Of a stretch of DNA of 64,000 bases, positions 35,466 to 47,801 are shown piece after piece. Source of the stretch: Cokeromyces recurvatus (lineage: Eukaryota; Mucoromycota; Mucoromycetes; Mucorales; Mucoraceae); assembly GCF_025118155.1 (NCBI RefSeq), contig NW_026251392.1, positions 558,001 through 622,000 of the forward strand, given 5' to 3'. The notes under the pieces are model-generated. The model searched no databases, had not been told where the DNA came from, and saw nothing but the letters and a program-made list of their open reading frames with translations. The first letter of the stretch is position 1; each line of letters begins with the position of its first letter. A program made the position numbers and the translations under genes.

Positions 35466-37086
35466 ATGAAGTGCGTCTTAACCTTACGTTCCTTTAATAA
35501 ATCGCAACTTAAAAACACAGAGGACTTCCTCGATCCCAGAAAGCCTCTGTATATCACATCCGCCCTTAGCAATTAGCAACATAAACTTGCCTTACGGATT
35601 CCCTTGGTAGATTTACTCCTTTATTGATACACTTGCTCTCTATCATTGAATCTGAACACGACAACCATTGTGAATACGATGTAAGAAGACTGTCTCTTCC
35701 GCGGCGATTTAGTCTGTTCCCAACACCTTCCTTACACTGGCGTTCTATAACTTTGTCAGTAAACGCATTATCTGCGTTTCTTCCTCGTGAAAAGTTGCCA
35801 AGAGGTTATAATGACCAACTTCGGCTCTTTTTTAAAATATTAAAGTTCCAGTCATTGAGAATTAAAACGTAAGTTTTAAAAAAAAGGGTGATATCATAAT
35901 AATTAAAGCAAACATACTTCCAGAATTGAAAGTATAATGTCAAATGGCAGAAATAGACAGTTGTTTGGAAACTTGATCAGATCAGACGGTTTCAGTATTG
36001 ATTTTTTGTTCTACAAAAGACGAAATGATCAAAATGATATGACTGTCAAGGTTAACCAAATACACCTCAAAGTCGATGACTTTAAGAGTCAAGAAGTAGA
36101 AGAGTCATCTCTTCCAATAGCAATTGACCCTGGAAGAAAAACCGTTTTTACTGCAGTTACCGATTTAGACCGCGATGTTCGACGATGCACAACCAAGAAA
36201 TACTATCATTTGACAGGCTCAACAAGATTCAGTTCTGAATTGACCAGACTAAAAAATGAGCGTGGCATTAACATCATAGAAAGCTCTATACCAACCAACA
36301 AGACTTCTGACTCAGAAAAGTACTTGCGGCATGCCACCTATATTTTTAATAATTTAGATACTCTGTTCGAGTTTTATAATGCTGCTACGGCGAAGAACCG
36401 TTTCTTCTTGTACCAAGGAAATCAAAGGGCGCCAGAGCTAATGGTAAACATGTTGCTAAACGGAACTAAAAAGTACAACAAAAGTTTAAGAAGCAAGGAG
36501 AAAAAGAAAGCAAAAAACAAAAGGAAGAAGAAGAAAAAAGGGGGTACCAAGAAGAAAAGAAAAGGAAAAGAAGTTATAAAGAAATGTATTCCAAGGTATT
36601 TGTAGTTAAAAAAAGAAAACCAGTAGATTAGTGTCATTATTATTTTTACTGAAAAGGTGCATGTATACAAATGTATCTGATAGAGAGACCAAATATAAAA
36701 ACTACAAATCAAAGGTACCCTTGGTCGTATTTGGGGCCGGAATGTTTGGCAAAGATTTGGTGCACTACAAGGGATTGAGAAGTGGAGTCACTGAACTCTT
36801 TTACAAGACTTTAAAGAGAAGAGAAAGTAATGGTGACTTGATAGTTGTTACCATCGATGAGTATCTTACCTCCCAAGTATGCTCTAAATGTATGACAAGA
36901 AGTTTGGATGTTTTTACTGGTGTTCGTGGCTGTGGTGTTCTTGTTTGCAAAACATGTCAAACACTGTGGCAGAGGGATATTAATGCATCTTTAAACATAA
37001 TGAAGATTGCACAGTCGATTTGGAGAGATGGAGGGCGCCCTCTTCTGTTTAAAAGAGGTCAAGTCTTACATAAATCGCCGTATTAA
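35466..37086 (+). CDS. Fanzor RNA-guided nuclease (eukaryotic TnpB homologue)
   Basis: Fanzors are eukaryotic TnpB relatives; characterised members are RNA-guided DNA nucleases. Exons 35466-35548, 35611-35868, 35924-36595 and 36657-37086 join without a stop to give 480 residues. The RuvC acidic residues are visible: Asp182 (AIDPGRKT), Glu406 (TIDEYLTS) and Asp445 (QRDINASLNI). The zinc ribbon has Cys 413, 416, 435 and 438 (CSKC, CKTC). Upstream, FSLFPTPSLHWR and RSDGFSIDFLFYKR are lineage-typical blocks. A Lys-rich segment (about 299-335) could be a nuclear localisation signal. Each intron is 55-62 nt and restores frame exactly. Start chosen as the first ATG after the left repeat that splices in frame. 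Activity is inferred, not shown. Confidence 0.82.
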
Positions 37087-37124
37087 ACACGGTTCTCCGA
37101 AAGGAGTTCAGATTATTACAGGTA
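37074..37124 (+). ncRNA. Candidate omega (guide) RNA scaffold core
   Basis: CCGT-ATTAAAC-ACGG (37078-37092) spans the Fanzor stop codon. It is followed directly by CTCC-GAAA-GGAG (37095-37106), a GNRA-capped hairpin, then TTCAG and CAGGTAA. The ACGGTTCTCC...GGAG unit recurs at 55310-55327 and, decayed, at 10233-10250, always between the coding end and the right terminus. In TnpB/Fanzor systems the guide scaffold is transcribed from this position. Exact ends are unknown. Confidence 0.5.
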
Positions 37125-37227
37125 AAGAAAAAGTCTGAACATTTACCATCAAAGTGTCTCAAACTCATTTTTTTTTTTCGTCTAATTTTATTTTTCCTTC
37201 CATCCAAAAAGGGTAAACAATGTGTCT
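37125..37227 (-). repeat. Right inverted repeat of Fanzor element
   Basis: Partner of 35270-35369. It carries iterated TTCGTC(C/T)AAA-like words that continue to about 37280. Confidence 0.85.
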
Positions 37228-37288
37228 GAAAATTAATTTGGATTCGTCCAGAAAAAAAAAACTAACATCGTCTAAATTTAAAGTGTAA

Positions 37289-37370
37289 GTGAAAACGTTA
37301 TTTTTTTTTGTGGGGTAATTAATTAACAACAAAATTTAATTTTTTTTTTGTAGCAACCTTTTCTTTCCTT

Positions 37371-37410
<40 letters not shown>

Positions 37411-37680
37411 TAAATAGCCATTTCTAAACATTAGATAACCTATAGTGTTTCTTCATAAACATATTTATTTATTTTTTTGAACAAAAATAACCCAGCCTCA
37501 AACCAACTTTATATTCTTAAGGGGACGAATATTAACAACATAATACTTTCCCCCTTTTTTTTTTCTAATCATTGACAACTTAAGTCATCATCATCATCAT
37601 TAGCATTATTCAATAATTTTTTTTTTCTCTAAAAAAGAAAGAAAAGAGATTACTACATTAGTCGTAATTCAACTTATAAG
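37289..37680. promoter_or_regulatory. Upstream region of the adenylate cyclase gene
   Basis: About 390 bp with a long T run (37372-37409), a CAT-triplet run (37584-37600) and pyrimidine-rich stretches typical of fungal promoters. No specific factor site can be claimed. Confidence 0.3.
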
Positions 37681-40600
37681 ATGCAAAGAAGACGTTCCCT
37701 AGAGGGTGACAATACTATTTCAACAAAACAGAGTATTAATAATGGACCAACTCCGATTTCATCTCTATCTACACAAATTATTCCTTATCCAAGAGGTGGT
37801 AGACGAATTGGACAAACTACAACTACAACAACAACGTTTGCTGATGATACAAATATAATATTGAGAAGAAGTAATTCAAATGAACGTCATCAATATCATT
37901 TATCTGAAGGTATAAAGAGGAAGGATTTTTATTGGGTCCATTCTATTTAGTAACAACAGTTATAACTTAGATCAATTACCAAAGAAAAGACATTTATTTA
38001 GATTTGGAAAGAAAAAACGTAAGCTTCAAAAATAGGTTGTAACCAAAGGAAAATTAATTTCTTTAAATAGATTACAATTCACCTTCTATCAATACTGCTT
38101 CAGTTGCAATAACAGCAAAAAAAAAGTTAAATGATAATAAACTGATATTATTGGATCACGCACTTCATACGACTACTGCTGCCACCGAAATTCAAAAGAG
38201 ATATTACCAACAACAAAATGAGAAGAAAAAGATAATCAAGACAAAGAATAGTAACACAAATGGAAAGGTAAATAGTGACTACAATGAAGTTTATTTTTAC
38301 TGATATTATTTAATTATTATTTTAGAATCCATTATTAAAATGTAAAAAAAAAAGAAAAGAAAAGAAAAAAAAAGTACTACTTTCATATATAAAGGCTGAA
38401 AATATTAACTTGGTCTTTATTACTTAGTGGATCAGGATTTTGATAAAATGGATGGCATCATCAATAGAGATTATTATAAAAGATCACCTGCACCTTCTTT
38501 AATTGGAACAAATAATCAAACAGAGGATACTGTAAATATACATGTATATAAATTTAGACCTTTTCTTTTTTTAAATGTAATGTATATATAGAGCTATGAG
38601 TTATTAGAATCTTGGGCTCCTCCAGATAGTTGGGGAGTTCAACCGGCTTCTATTATGTCTATTTCAGCTAGTTTAATGGATGAAGATAATATGGATTTTG
38701 ATGACTATCCTATTCATGTTCAAGACAAATGGAATATACCTAAAAAAAATGCAAGTATTATATAATAACAACAAAGTAGCTAGCTATTATTAATATGTAT
38801 ATTATAGGCTAATATCAAGATTTATCGTCCAGATCAAACTTATAATACCCTTCATATCCCTCTTAATACCACTACATTTGAAATTTTGAAAAAACTAGCT
38901 ACTAAATTCTTTATGTCGGATATGTCAAAATATAATCTGGTTATCAAAAGATATAATATAGGTAATACATATACATATTTATATACATATTTATATTTGT
39001 ATATATTGTCTTTAAATACATGAAATGATATTATATGTATTACTATTCTTGCATTTTTTTTTTTTAATTTTCTTTTTCTTCTTCTTCTTCTTTAGATAGA
39101 GTATTAGGCTTGACTGAACGTCCGCTTCAAATTCAAAAAATATTACAAGAACAAATGGGTTACATGGAGGAGGATACCATTGAGGATTGTAGTTATTTAG
39201 TTCGCTTTCAAATGATGCCTAATATGACTCAACCTATTTCTCAAGATGATAATACAAAAGATTTAGGTCAATATATTGATCTTCAATCAAGGTCTTTAGC
39301 TACTATCCCTATTTATCTTTATCAGCAAGCTTTACATATCATTTCATTAAATGTATCAAGAAACCTTCTTATTGAGTTACCTTTAGACTTTATTCAGATG
39401 TGTACAGGTTTAAGACAACTTTGGTTGGCTAATAATGAATATACTACTTTACCCCATTCTATTCGATCTATTTCATCTTTGGAGCATTTAAATATTTCTG
39501 GTAATCGACTACATGATTTGGATCATGCTCATCTTCACGAATTAAAGGACCTTCGTGTTTTACGTGCTATTAATAACCAATTAGAAACATTACCCAATAC
39601 ATTTGCTATTTCATTTCAGTATCTGTCAACTTTATTTATTTCTAATAATTCTTTTACAAGGTTTCCTTTAGTAGTTTGTGAATTGACTAGTTTAGCTTAC
39701 CTTGATATCAGTTTCAATAAAATTCAAGCTTTCCCTGAAGAAATAGGTCAACTAACAAACCTTGTTGGCCTTTTTGCTATCGCTAATCGTATTACAGGCG
39801 CCCTTCCATCATCCTTTATACGACTTAAAAAGCTTCAGGAATTAGATATTCGTCAAAACTTAATAACTAATCTTGACGTTATCTCACATTTACCTAAACT
39901 TGAAGTACTACTGGTAGATTATAATTCAACTAGTATAGTTAATTTTGAAATCGGAAGCTTAAAACAGCTCAAAATGTACAAAAATCATTTGACTCAATTC
40001 AATCTGACTTGTACCTCAATCGCTTGTCTCTCCGAATTGAATTTATCATGTTGTAAATTATCAAGTTTACCTGAAAGTGTATTCTATAATACACAAAATT
40101 TAGAACGTCTGATCTTGGATAGTAACACACTCAATTCTCTTCCTTCAAGTATTGGTGTCTTAAAAAGACTACTAAAGCTGTCTGTTCAAAATAATAATCT
40201 TGATACATTGCCAAGTGAAATTGGTGAACTAATTGAACTTAGAGCACTGGATGCTCAAAAAAATAATTTAAAATCCCTTCCAAAAGAGATTTGGCTCTGT
40301 GCTTCTTTACAAACCTTGAATTGCTCTTCTAATCTAATCGAATCTTTTCCTAAACCTTTAACTCCTACAGTATCATCAAAAGATTCTAATCCTAAACTTA
40401 TTAATCCAATCATACGAAATGATAATACAGCAGTAGATAGTGATAATAGAAATAATTTAGATGTAGAGATAGCTTCTACAACTGATAATGACACTACATT
40501 ATCGCTTTTCAATACTACTACTAATGCAATAAACACAGATCAGCTTGGTATTGCTAAATATCTAGATCGTTTGTTAGACTCTAGTCCTCTTCACCTTCCA

Positions 40601-43600
40601 CCACCACCACCAACACCCATCTTTAATCATTCAAATTTTAACTCTGTTTTAAATCTTTCATCTTCTGCATCCTCTTCAGCTGCTGTTTCACCACTGACAC
40701 CTAATAATAATAATAATAATAGTAACATGCATCCTATAAAAATTAATAATCATGGTTCCTTCTTTGGTCAAGTCTCTCGAGCCAATATACCTGATCTTTT
40801 TCATTCTTCTACAGTATCATTCCTACAAAATCAATTTTCCTCTTCCTCATCTCCTTCTCTCTCTATCGCTCCTTATTCTCTTTCAACAACCGCAGTGACA
40901 TCGCCAGATCCTAGTTTTAACCCACCCAGTTTTTTCGCAAGTCCTCGTAATCATCCACCTCCATTGTCATTGTCGTTACGCCAATTATTTTTAGGTGATA
41001 ATCGTTTGACAGATGACGTTTGGTCACCTCTTTCCTTGTTCCTAGAGCTACGCACTCTTAATCTATCATTTAATGACCTCTACGAGATACCCTCTGGAGG
41101 TCTCTGTCATCAACATCTCTATGAATTATATCTATCAGGTAATCAACTCACATCTCTACCTGCTGATGACATCGAAAGACTTCAATACTTACGTGTCCTT
41201 GCTATCAATGGTAATAAACTCCAAACATTACCTGCTGAGATTGGTAAACTTCGTAAGCTTCTTGTCCTAGATGTAGGAAACAACGTCTTGAAATACAATA
41301 TTGCTAATTGGCCTTACGATTGGAATTGGAACTGGAATCTAGGACTCAAGTATTTAAATCTATCTGGTAATAAACGACTAGAGATTCAAAAGAAGACACA
41401 CCTAGATGATACCACAGCAAATAATCACCTTTATCATCATCCCCTCAACACGATGAGAGATAAGGATCTTTCAGACTTTAGTGCCTTAACACGGTTACGC
41501 TTATTAGGTTTGATGGATATCACAATCTTAGGTGTCTCAGTCCCTGAAGAATTTCATGATCGACGTGTACGTACTTCACCTTCTGAAGTCAATAGTATGC
41601 CCTATGGTGTAGCAGACTGGTTGGGTCCTAGCGACCATCTCTCTACCTGGGATCTAGTCATGCCTCGTTTCCGTGGCAAAGAGGATGAATGTATCTTTGC
41701 CCTCTTTGACGGCTCCAAGCATCCAAAGAGTGGGTGTCAGCTTACGAAATATTTGAATGATACCTTTGTTGCTCAATTCACAAAGGAACTGAGCTCTATC
41801 AAGAGTGATGATACGATCGTGTCTGCTATTCGTCGTGCCTTTTTAGGACTTGAACAGAATTTAGGAGCCCAAGGGTTTGATAAAGATGCAGGTGCCTCTG
41901 CAGTTGTCTGTTATATTGCGGGTACTAAACTTTATGTTGCTAACGTTGGAGACACCCTGGCTGTTATCTCTCGTAATAATGGTCAAGCCTATGAGATTAC
42001 TCAAAAACATATCCCCTTGAACCCAAGTGAAGTCTCACGCATTCGTGCCGCTGGTGGTTATGTCTCTAACTCTGGGCTTCTTAATAATGAGCTCAATGTA
42101 TCACGTAGCTTTGGCCATTTCCATTTAATACCTGTAGTGAACTGTAACCCTTATGTATCTACAATGGATTTAGCAGAGACAGATGAATTTGTCATCATCG
42201 CATCTCGTGGACTTTGGGATAAGATGACCTATCAAACAGCAGTCGATATTGCACGTACGGAGAAGGATGATTTAATGGTGGCTGCTCAAAAACTACGTGA
42301 CTTTGCCATTACCTATGGTGCAGTAGATAACTTGATGGTCATGATCATTGGTGTTGGTAATTTATTTGATAAACGTGGACAACGACAGCGATACTTTAAT
42401 ACAAATCGGTATAATAATCGTGGAAATAATTTATTGATGATGGGTCAAGGACGTAGTGGATCTAATAGTTTAGCAGAGGATGGACTCTTGGTAAAGAGTA
42501 ACAATAAACGAAGAGGAAAAGAAGAATTGCCAGGTGACTCTGTAAGTAAAAAAAAAAAAAAATAAAAAATAAAAAAAAAAATAAAAAAAAAAATAAAAAA
42601 AAAAATAAAAAAAATAAAAAAAAAATAAAAAAAATAAAAAAAAATAAAAAAAATAAAAAATAAAAAATAAAATAACACTATGTATACATGTATATAATAT
42701 AATCATTATCATTATTAGACATTGGCTCGGTTAGAAAGAGAAGTTGCACCACCTGTCAGTCAACTTGCTTTGGTCTTCACAGATATCAAAGGTTCTACAC
42801 AGTTATGGGAGACACAACCACAAAACATGCGAGCAGCAATTAAGATTCATGATGCTATCATGCGTCGTACATTACGTAGTGTAGGTGGATATGAGGTCAA
42901 GACAGAAGGGGATGCCTTTATGGTCTGTTTTAAGAATATCACAGCAGCTTTATTATGGTGTTTTACAGTTCAACTTCAATTATTGGAGGCAGATTGGCCA
43001 ACAGGTATCCTTGATACAGAGGAAGGACGTGAAATTGAAAAAGATGGAGTTATAATCTATAGAGGACTCTCAGTACGTATGGGTATTCATTGGGGCGCTC
43101 CTGTCTCTGAACGAAATCCGATTACTCAACGTATGGATTATTTTGGACCTGTGGTAAATAAAGCAAGTCGAATTTGTAATGCTGCAGATGGTGGACAAAT
43201 TTGCGTCTCCTCTGATGTTATTGCTGCCTTACGTAGTTTTTCAAGCATGTTTGATGAAGACGAACAAAATAACAATAGTAGTATGAATGAAAAGGAGGGG
43301 CACCTTAAAGCCTATATGAATTTTGATACCTCCTATACAACAGAGAATAACAACAATATAGATGCCTTCCCTATTAGTCGTGACTTATTACAGTTAAAAC
43401 AATTGGGATTTCATGTGGTAGAATTAGGTGAAAGACGTTTAAAGGGATTAGAGACACCTGAAACTCTAAGCTTAGTTTATTCTAAACAATTGTTGGGTCG
43501 TATTGAGATTAACAAAGGCCAAATGATGTCTACGAATGAAAATGACAAACTACCTTCCTCTGATACGCCCACAAATCTCATGTCCCTTCCTTCTTCTCTC

Positions 43601-44228
43601 GAGGCCTCTCCTTCTCTTGTATCCAGAAGTACAACAGCGCCTGTTGCTTTAGATTCAACAAATACAACTCCTAATGATTATTTGACTGCAAAACCTCTGT
43701 TATTAACGAATGAACTCATACCAAAACTAAAGAAGAAGAAGAAGGCAATGAAAACGATTGATCCAAACCTTGTATGTGCAATAAGTAACCTTGCTATTCG
43801 TCTGGAACGTTTAACATCAGGTAATATTCTATCTCAACATATGGCAGGAAGCACAATTCAACGACACTATGTCCTAAATGATGCTGAAGGGGAGAACCAT
43901 CATACGATTAGTACAGCTTCTTCAGGGCTTGGATTAATGCTTGATCGACATATACGTGAAGATGCAACAGATGAAGAGTTGATCATTTTAATGGAAAACT
44001 GTGTTACTCGTGTTGAGGTAAATATATATATAAATATATATATAAAATATCCACATATATTAAACATTCATTCACCTATTATTATAGAATGCAGTGTCTA
44101 CTCTGTATTTACAGAAAATGGATAACTTTGCTAATGTATTCGAAAAACTTGCAGAAGTAATTGATACTGATCCTTCATATATTGTTAAAGCACTACAAAT
44201 GTATGCTGAAGCTATCACATCAATATGA
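37681..44228 (+). CDS. CYR1: Adenylate cyclase (RA-LRR-PP2C-cyclase)
   Basis: Makes cAMP for PKA signalling at the membrane, under Ras control. Ten exons: 37681-37909, 37971-38018, 38071-38267, 38326-38341, 38428-38531, 38592-38750, 38808-38961, 39096-42541, 42719-44017, 44088-44228; 1930 residues. Order of domains: disordered N-terminus; Ras-association domain (IKIYRPDQTYNTLHIPL); about 20 leucine-rich repeats interrupted by a Ser/Asn/Pro-rich insert; PP2C-like domain (YGVADWLGPSDHLS, FALFDGSKHPKSG); class III cyclase domain (LVFTDIKGSTQLWE, KTEGDAFMVCF, VVNKASRICN) with metal Asp and purine-site Lys; C-terminal helix. The fourth exon is only 16 nt. The intron after 38750 has a GC donor (GCAAGT), the only one seen here. 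The intron 42542-42718 is almost pure A with T spacers. Confidence 0.95.
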
Positions 44229-44318
44229 ATGTTCGTCATCCACATATAATATTATTTTTGTTCATACATTCTTACTAATATATCATAAACAAATACAAGC
44301 ATTCTTTTACTCTGACTT

Positions 44319-44358
<40 letters not shown>

Positions 44359-44436
44359 ACAATACTTTTAATTATATATATTTTATATATTTATTTGTAT
44401 ACAAATATATAAAAAAAAAGGATTTCAATAATTCTT

Positions 44437-45778
44437 TTACAAAATGGGAATATAACTATTGATTCTCTCCTTTTGATTTTGAGAAATACATTCAGCAATC
44501 CAAACAATATTTCTGATTTCTTGTTCCTTCAACTTAATATAGGCATAAAAGACACCATAGTTAAATTGTTGTTGAAAGGTTTGTCGATTTAAAAAGACTT
44601 CCATTTCAAAGAATTTATCTTCCAATGTCTTGTTGGATGTACTGGTATCAAAGAAAGAACGATATTCATGGAAGACTTCACAAGTAGCCTTGACTTGATC
44701 CATTTCATCTGCAATCGCTAAACGGGCATTACCTTCAGGATAAAGACGGCCAATGGTAGGGAATAGTTTTCTACGATCTTCTTTAGGTAACTCAGTACCA
44801 AAAGAATTAATTGTAATATTGATAGTACGACGATCTGCTTCAAACTATACATTTATATATACGTATGTATATATATAAAAAAAGCTAGTCTAGTAAATAC
44901 TATATACGTATATATACATATGAATATATAATTAAAATGATTACTTTACACGAAGAATATCGCCCATCACTTCAGCAGTAGGACCACCCATGTTTTGACA
45001 GAATTGATAAAAATCTTCAAGATAAGCTTTGTAGAGTGTATTACGAATAATTTCAATATTTAATTCATCCAAATCATGAGCGCTGAGACAGTTGGCAAAA
45101 TAAGGGGCTAAGCAGACGTGTAAGCTATCACGCGTTTTATAATTATAAACTCTATGTTACCTAAAGGAGTTTCTACCAAGACAGTATTATATAATTCAGC
45201 AACAGTAGTAGCAACACATAAAGCTGGCATAGTATCAAATACACCAAGTGGATGACAACGCTCGAGAAGTTCATGAGTATCGCGTTCATGAAGTGTTCCC
45301 GTAATGATCAAAATGACGTTATCAATCATGTACTGGTACCTTTAATAATAATAATAATAATGTCAGTTCCATCTATATACATATATGTATATAATAGAAA
45401 ACAATTGATTAGGAATTATTACGTGATGTATTCTAAAAATTTTGATAAAGGCTGAACTGCATTACTACGAATGTAATTGAATTCCTCAACAAGACTTTGT
45501 GTTAATTTTTCTGAAATAGTGGAAGTAGCAATAGGGGAAGGCTCATTTTGTAAAAGATTACCATAATCTGTTGCACCTAGTTGAAGACGAAGATCTTTTC
45601 ATATAATTTAGTTGCCTTTTTTGCTTTTATTTACTTCTTTATTTGCTTACTTACCTTCAAGTGTTTCACATTGAGTGAAATTAAGATATTGAGTGGAATT
45701 TAAGATGCTGGAGTAATAACCTCTTAAAATACCATCAACGTAACCATCATTTTCATTGTAAGTAAGTGCACTTGCCAT
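44437..45778 (-). CDS. VMA6: V-type proton ATPase subunit d
   Basis: Subunit d sits at the base of the vacuolar ATPase proton-translocating V0 sector and couples it to the central stalk. Exons, complement of 45778-45655, 45594-45423, 45339-45161, 45107-44950 and 44844-44437, give 346 residues (yeast Vma6 is 345). Family blocks include [65 protein letters not shown] and [19 protein letters not shown]. Each intron restores a conserved block. It is convergent with CYR1, with about 200 bp and a T28-type run between stop codons. Confidence 0.95.
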
Positions 45779-46594
45779 TCTATTTTATTTATGTTATAAT
45801 TCCTAATTTAATCAAGTTTACTGTATATTTTATATGCAGAGAGAGAAAGATAGAAAGAAAGAAAGAAAGTAATAATAATAAAGGATAAAGCTGGTTTTTT
45901 TTTTTCTTGGTTAATTTGTGTTCGGTATTTAAAAACGTTACTGCAAACAGTAGCAGCAGTATCAGATACGATCAAATAACTATATTGAGTCATATAGGTA
46001 GTATCCAGATAACAAAGGTTTACCTGAAACAGTTTAAATAGTACAATAGATTGGAATAAACAAGAAAACATTCTAATTTGGCGAAGAGGAATGAAAATAA
46101 AACCATGGTAAGTAAGTAGTGACAGCATATTGTATACAAGATCGAGATAGCAGCCAACTCAGAAGTCGTTAGTTATAGATGCTTGATTCCAGGAAATAAC
46201 CTAAACAAGTATAGTAGTTTACCTATAAGATTTACTAAACAGAATCAAAACTCGAGCATAAGAAAAATACATAAATTAACTCTCCCAAGAACGTACACAG
46301 ATTAATACATGTTTGCCTATTAATCTTAGCAATTCTACTTTCTCTTTCCTCGATTAACTTTCCCCTTTTTCTTTGTAAGATCTATTATGTACTTATTGAA
46401 CTTATATATGCTCATATACATCTCTTTTTCCTCACAGAAATGCATTTATCTAGTTTTTATTATTATTATTATTATTGCACTTTTAAAAATTTAGAGCTTA
46501 TCCATTCCCTGAATTCGCTGTATTTTTTTTTTCTTCTAAACAACTAAAAAGGCATATTCATCATAAATAATACAAAAAGGAATATTTTAAAAAT
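45779..46594. other. Intergenic between VMA6 and TRM61
   Basis: GA-rich microsatellite at 45839-45870, otherwise ordinary AT-rich DNA. The open frame 45808-46128 on minus overlaps the VMA6 promoter and is not convincing. Confidence 0.4.
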
Positions 46595-47801
46595 CTAGTT
46601 TGAGTCACTACTATTGTTAGTAACTACATCTGAAGCAGTAGGAGGCAAAAAGGTAGCAAAAGTTAAATAACTTGTATGTCCTCTTGTTTCACCTAATGTC
46701 TTTGACACTAACATTAAATTGGCCGTTTGTTCGATTTCTTCTGGTAAAGGAGTTGGCTCATCTTTACCAAATTTCCTTTTAATTGATGAGTTTTCTGAAG
46801 TAGGTAGTCCTTGTGCTCTTCTTTCTTTTGCTTCTTTAATTGCGGTTGAAAATTCAACTTTTTGTAAAGGAGAGACAGTATGTTCACGAATCAAGCATTC
46901 ATACATTGTAATCTCTAATAGGAAATTAGTCACCTTACCGCACTTTATTCACTTTCTATTATTACTTTACCAATAAAACCGTATTCTTCTAAAGCAGCCA
47001 CAGTTCTAGCAACTTGTTCAATGCAAGGACTAAAACAACAAATCTTACCGGTTCTGTCTTGTTTGAAGGCCTCTTTAGCAGAAGCAATCGCATCCCATGG
47101 AGCTGGTAAATCCAAAAATACAGCATTTACTTCATCCTTTAATTGAAATCCATCCTTACAGACATCCCTATGATGCATTTTTATAACATCTCCTAATCCA
47201 TGTTCCTCAAATTCTTTTTGTGCTAAATTTGCCCTTTCTTCATGATATTCAAAACTGTATAATTTACCAGTTGGAGCAATGGTACGAGCAATCGAATGCG
47301 AAAATGAACCTGATCCAGTACCTGATTCAATCATTTTTACACCAGGTTTTAGTTCTAGTTGAGTTGAAATGAATGAAATATCAGCAATGTAAAGAATCTG
47401 TGTACGATGTGGTAAGACTTGTGTCCATAACTCTGGTGTTGGGTGAAGTAAATAAACAAATCCTTTATAATTAGAAGAAACCATCTAATATTATTTAGTT
47501 TATTATTATTATTATTATTTTACATATTTTATTAGTACCTTAGAACCAAATTGCTTTCCGATCATATCATCATGCTTGAAAGTACCAAAACGATTATTAA
47601 AAGCTTCACCCTTTTGAATGCGAATAGGTGACATGTGATCTCTTGTCTATAAAAAAATAAAAATAAAATAAAATAAAATAAAATTAAAATTAAAAAAAAA
47701 AAAGGGAAAACTAGCTTCCAAATGTAAAATCTAATAATTACCATGTGAACAATAACAAGATCACCTTCCTCTATAAACTTTTTCCAGCCATTAAAACTCA
47801 T
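46595..47801 (-). CDS. TRM61: tRNA (adenine-58-N1)-methyltransferase catalytic subunit
   Basis: With Trm6, methylates A58 in the tRNA T loop (nucleus). Exons, complement of 47801-47742, 47646-47539, 47484-46971 and 46914-46595, give 333 residues. The N-terminus GDLVIVHM then RDHMSPIRIQKGEAFNNRFG is the RNA-binding beta part. The Rossmann core has the SAM motif ESGTGSGSFSHSI, acidic YSFEYHEERA and DLPAPWDAI with the catalytic Asp. GFIEITMYECLIREHTV is only formed by the 56-nt intron 3; read-through would stop after KVIIESE. The C-terminus PLPEEIEQTANLM...GHTSYLTFATFLP is typical. Its start lies 150 bp from the divergent NSL1-like gene. Confidence 0.95.

Larger units (their letters stand above)
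35281..37288 (+). mobile_element. Fanzor (TnpB-like) transposable element, apparently complete
   Basis: Unit of about 2 kb: left inverted repeat, one spliced nuclease gene, a structured 3' non-coding segment, and a right inverted repeat. The right limit is set at 37288 because the conserved right-end block ending AAAGTGTAA recurs at two other loci. TTACACTTT at 35281-35289 is its mirror. The long inverted repeat itself pairs 35270-35369 with 37125-37227, leaving 60 extra bases on the right, so the exact ends are uncertain. No clear target duplication was seen. Confidence 0.75.

Noticed and set aside
36422..36712. Minus-strand Phe-rich open frame inside the Fanzor gene
   Set aside because: Mirror of the Lys-rich segment on plus; not a gene.
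42445..42712. Phe-rich minus-strand open frames
   Set aside because: Antisense translation of the A-rich CYR1 intron; pure low complexity.
42719..44228. Independent cyclase gene
   Set aside because: The acceptor at 42718 and donor at 42542 join it in frame to the LRR-PP2C exon, giving the standard fungal CYR1 architecture.
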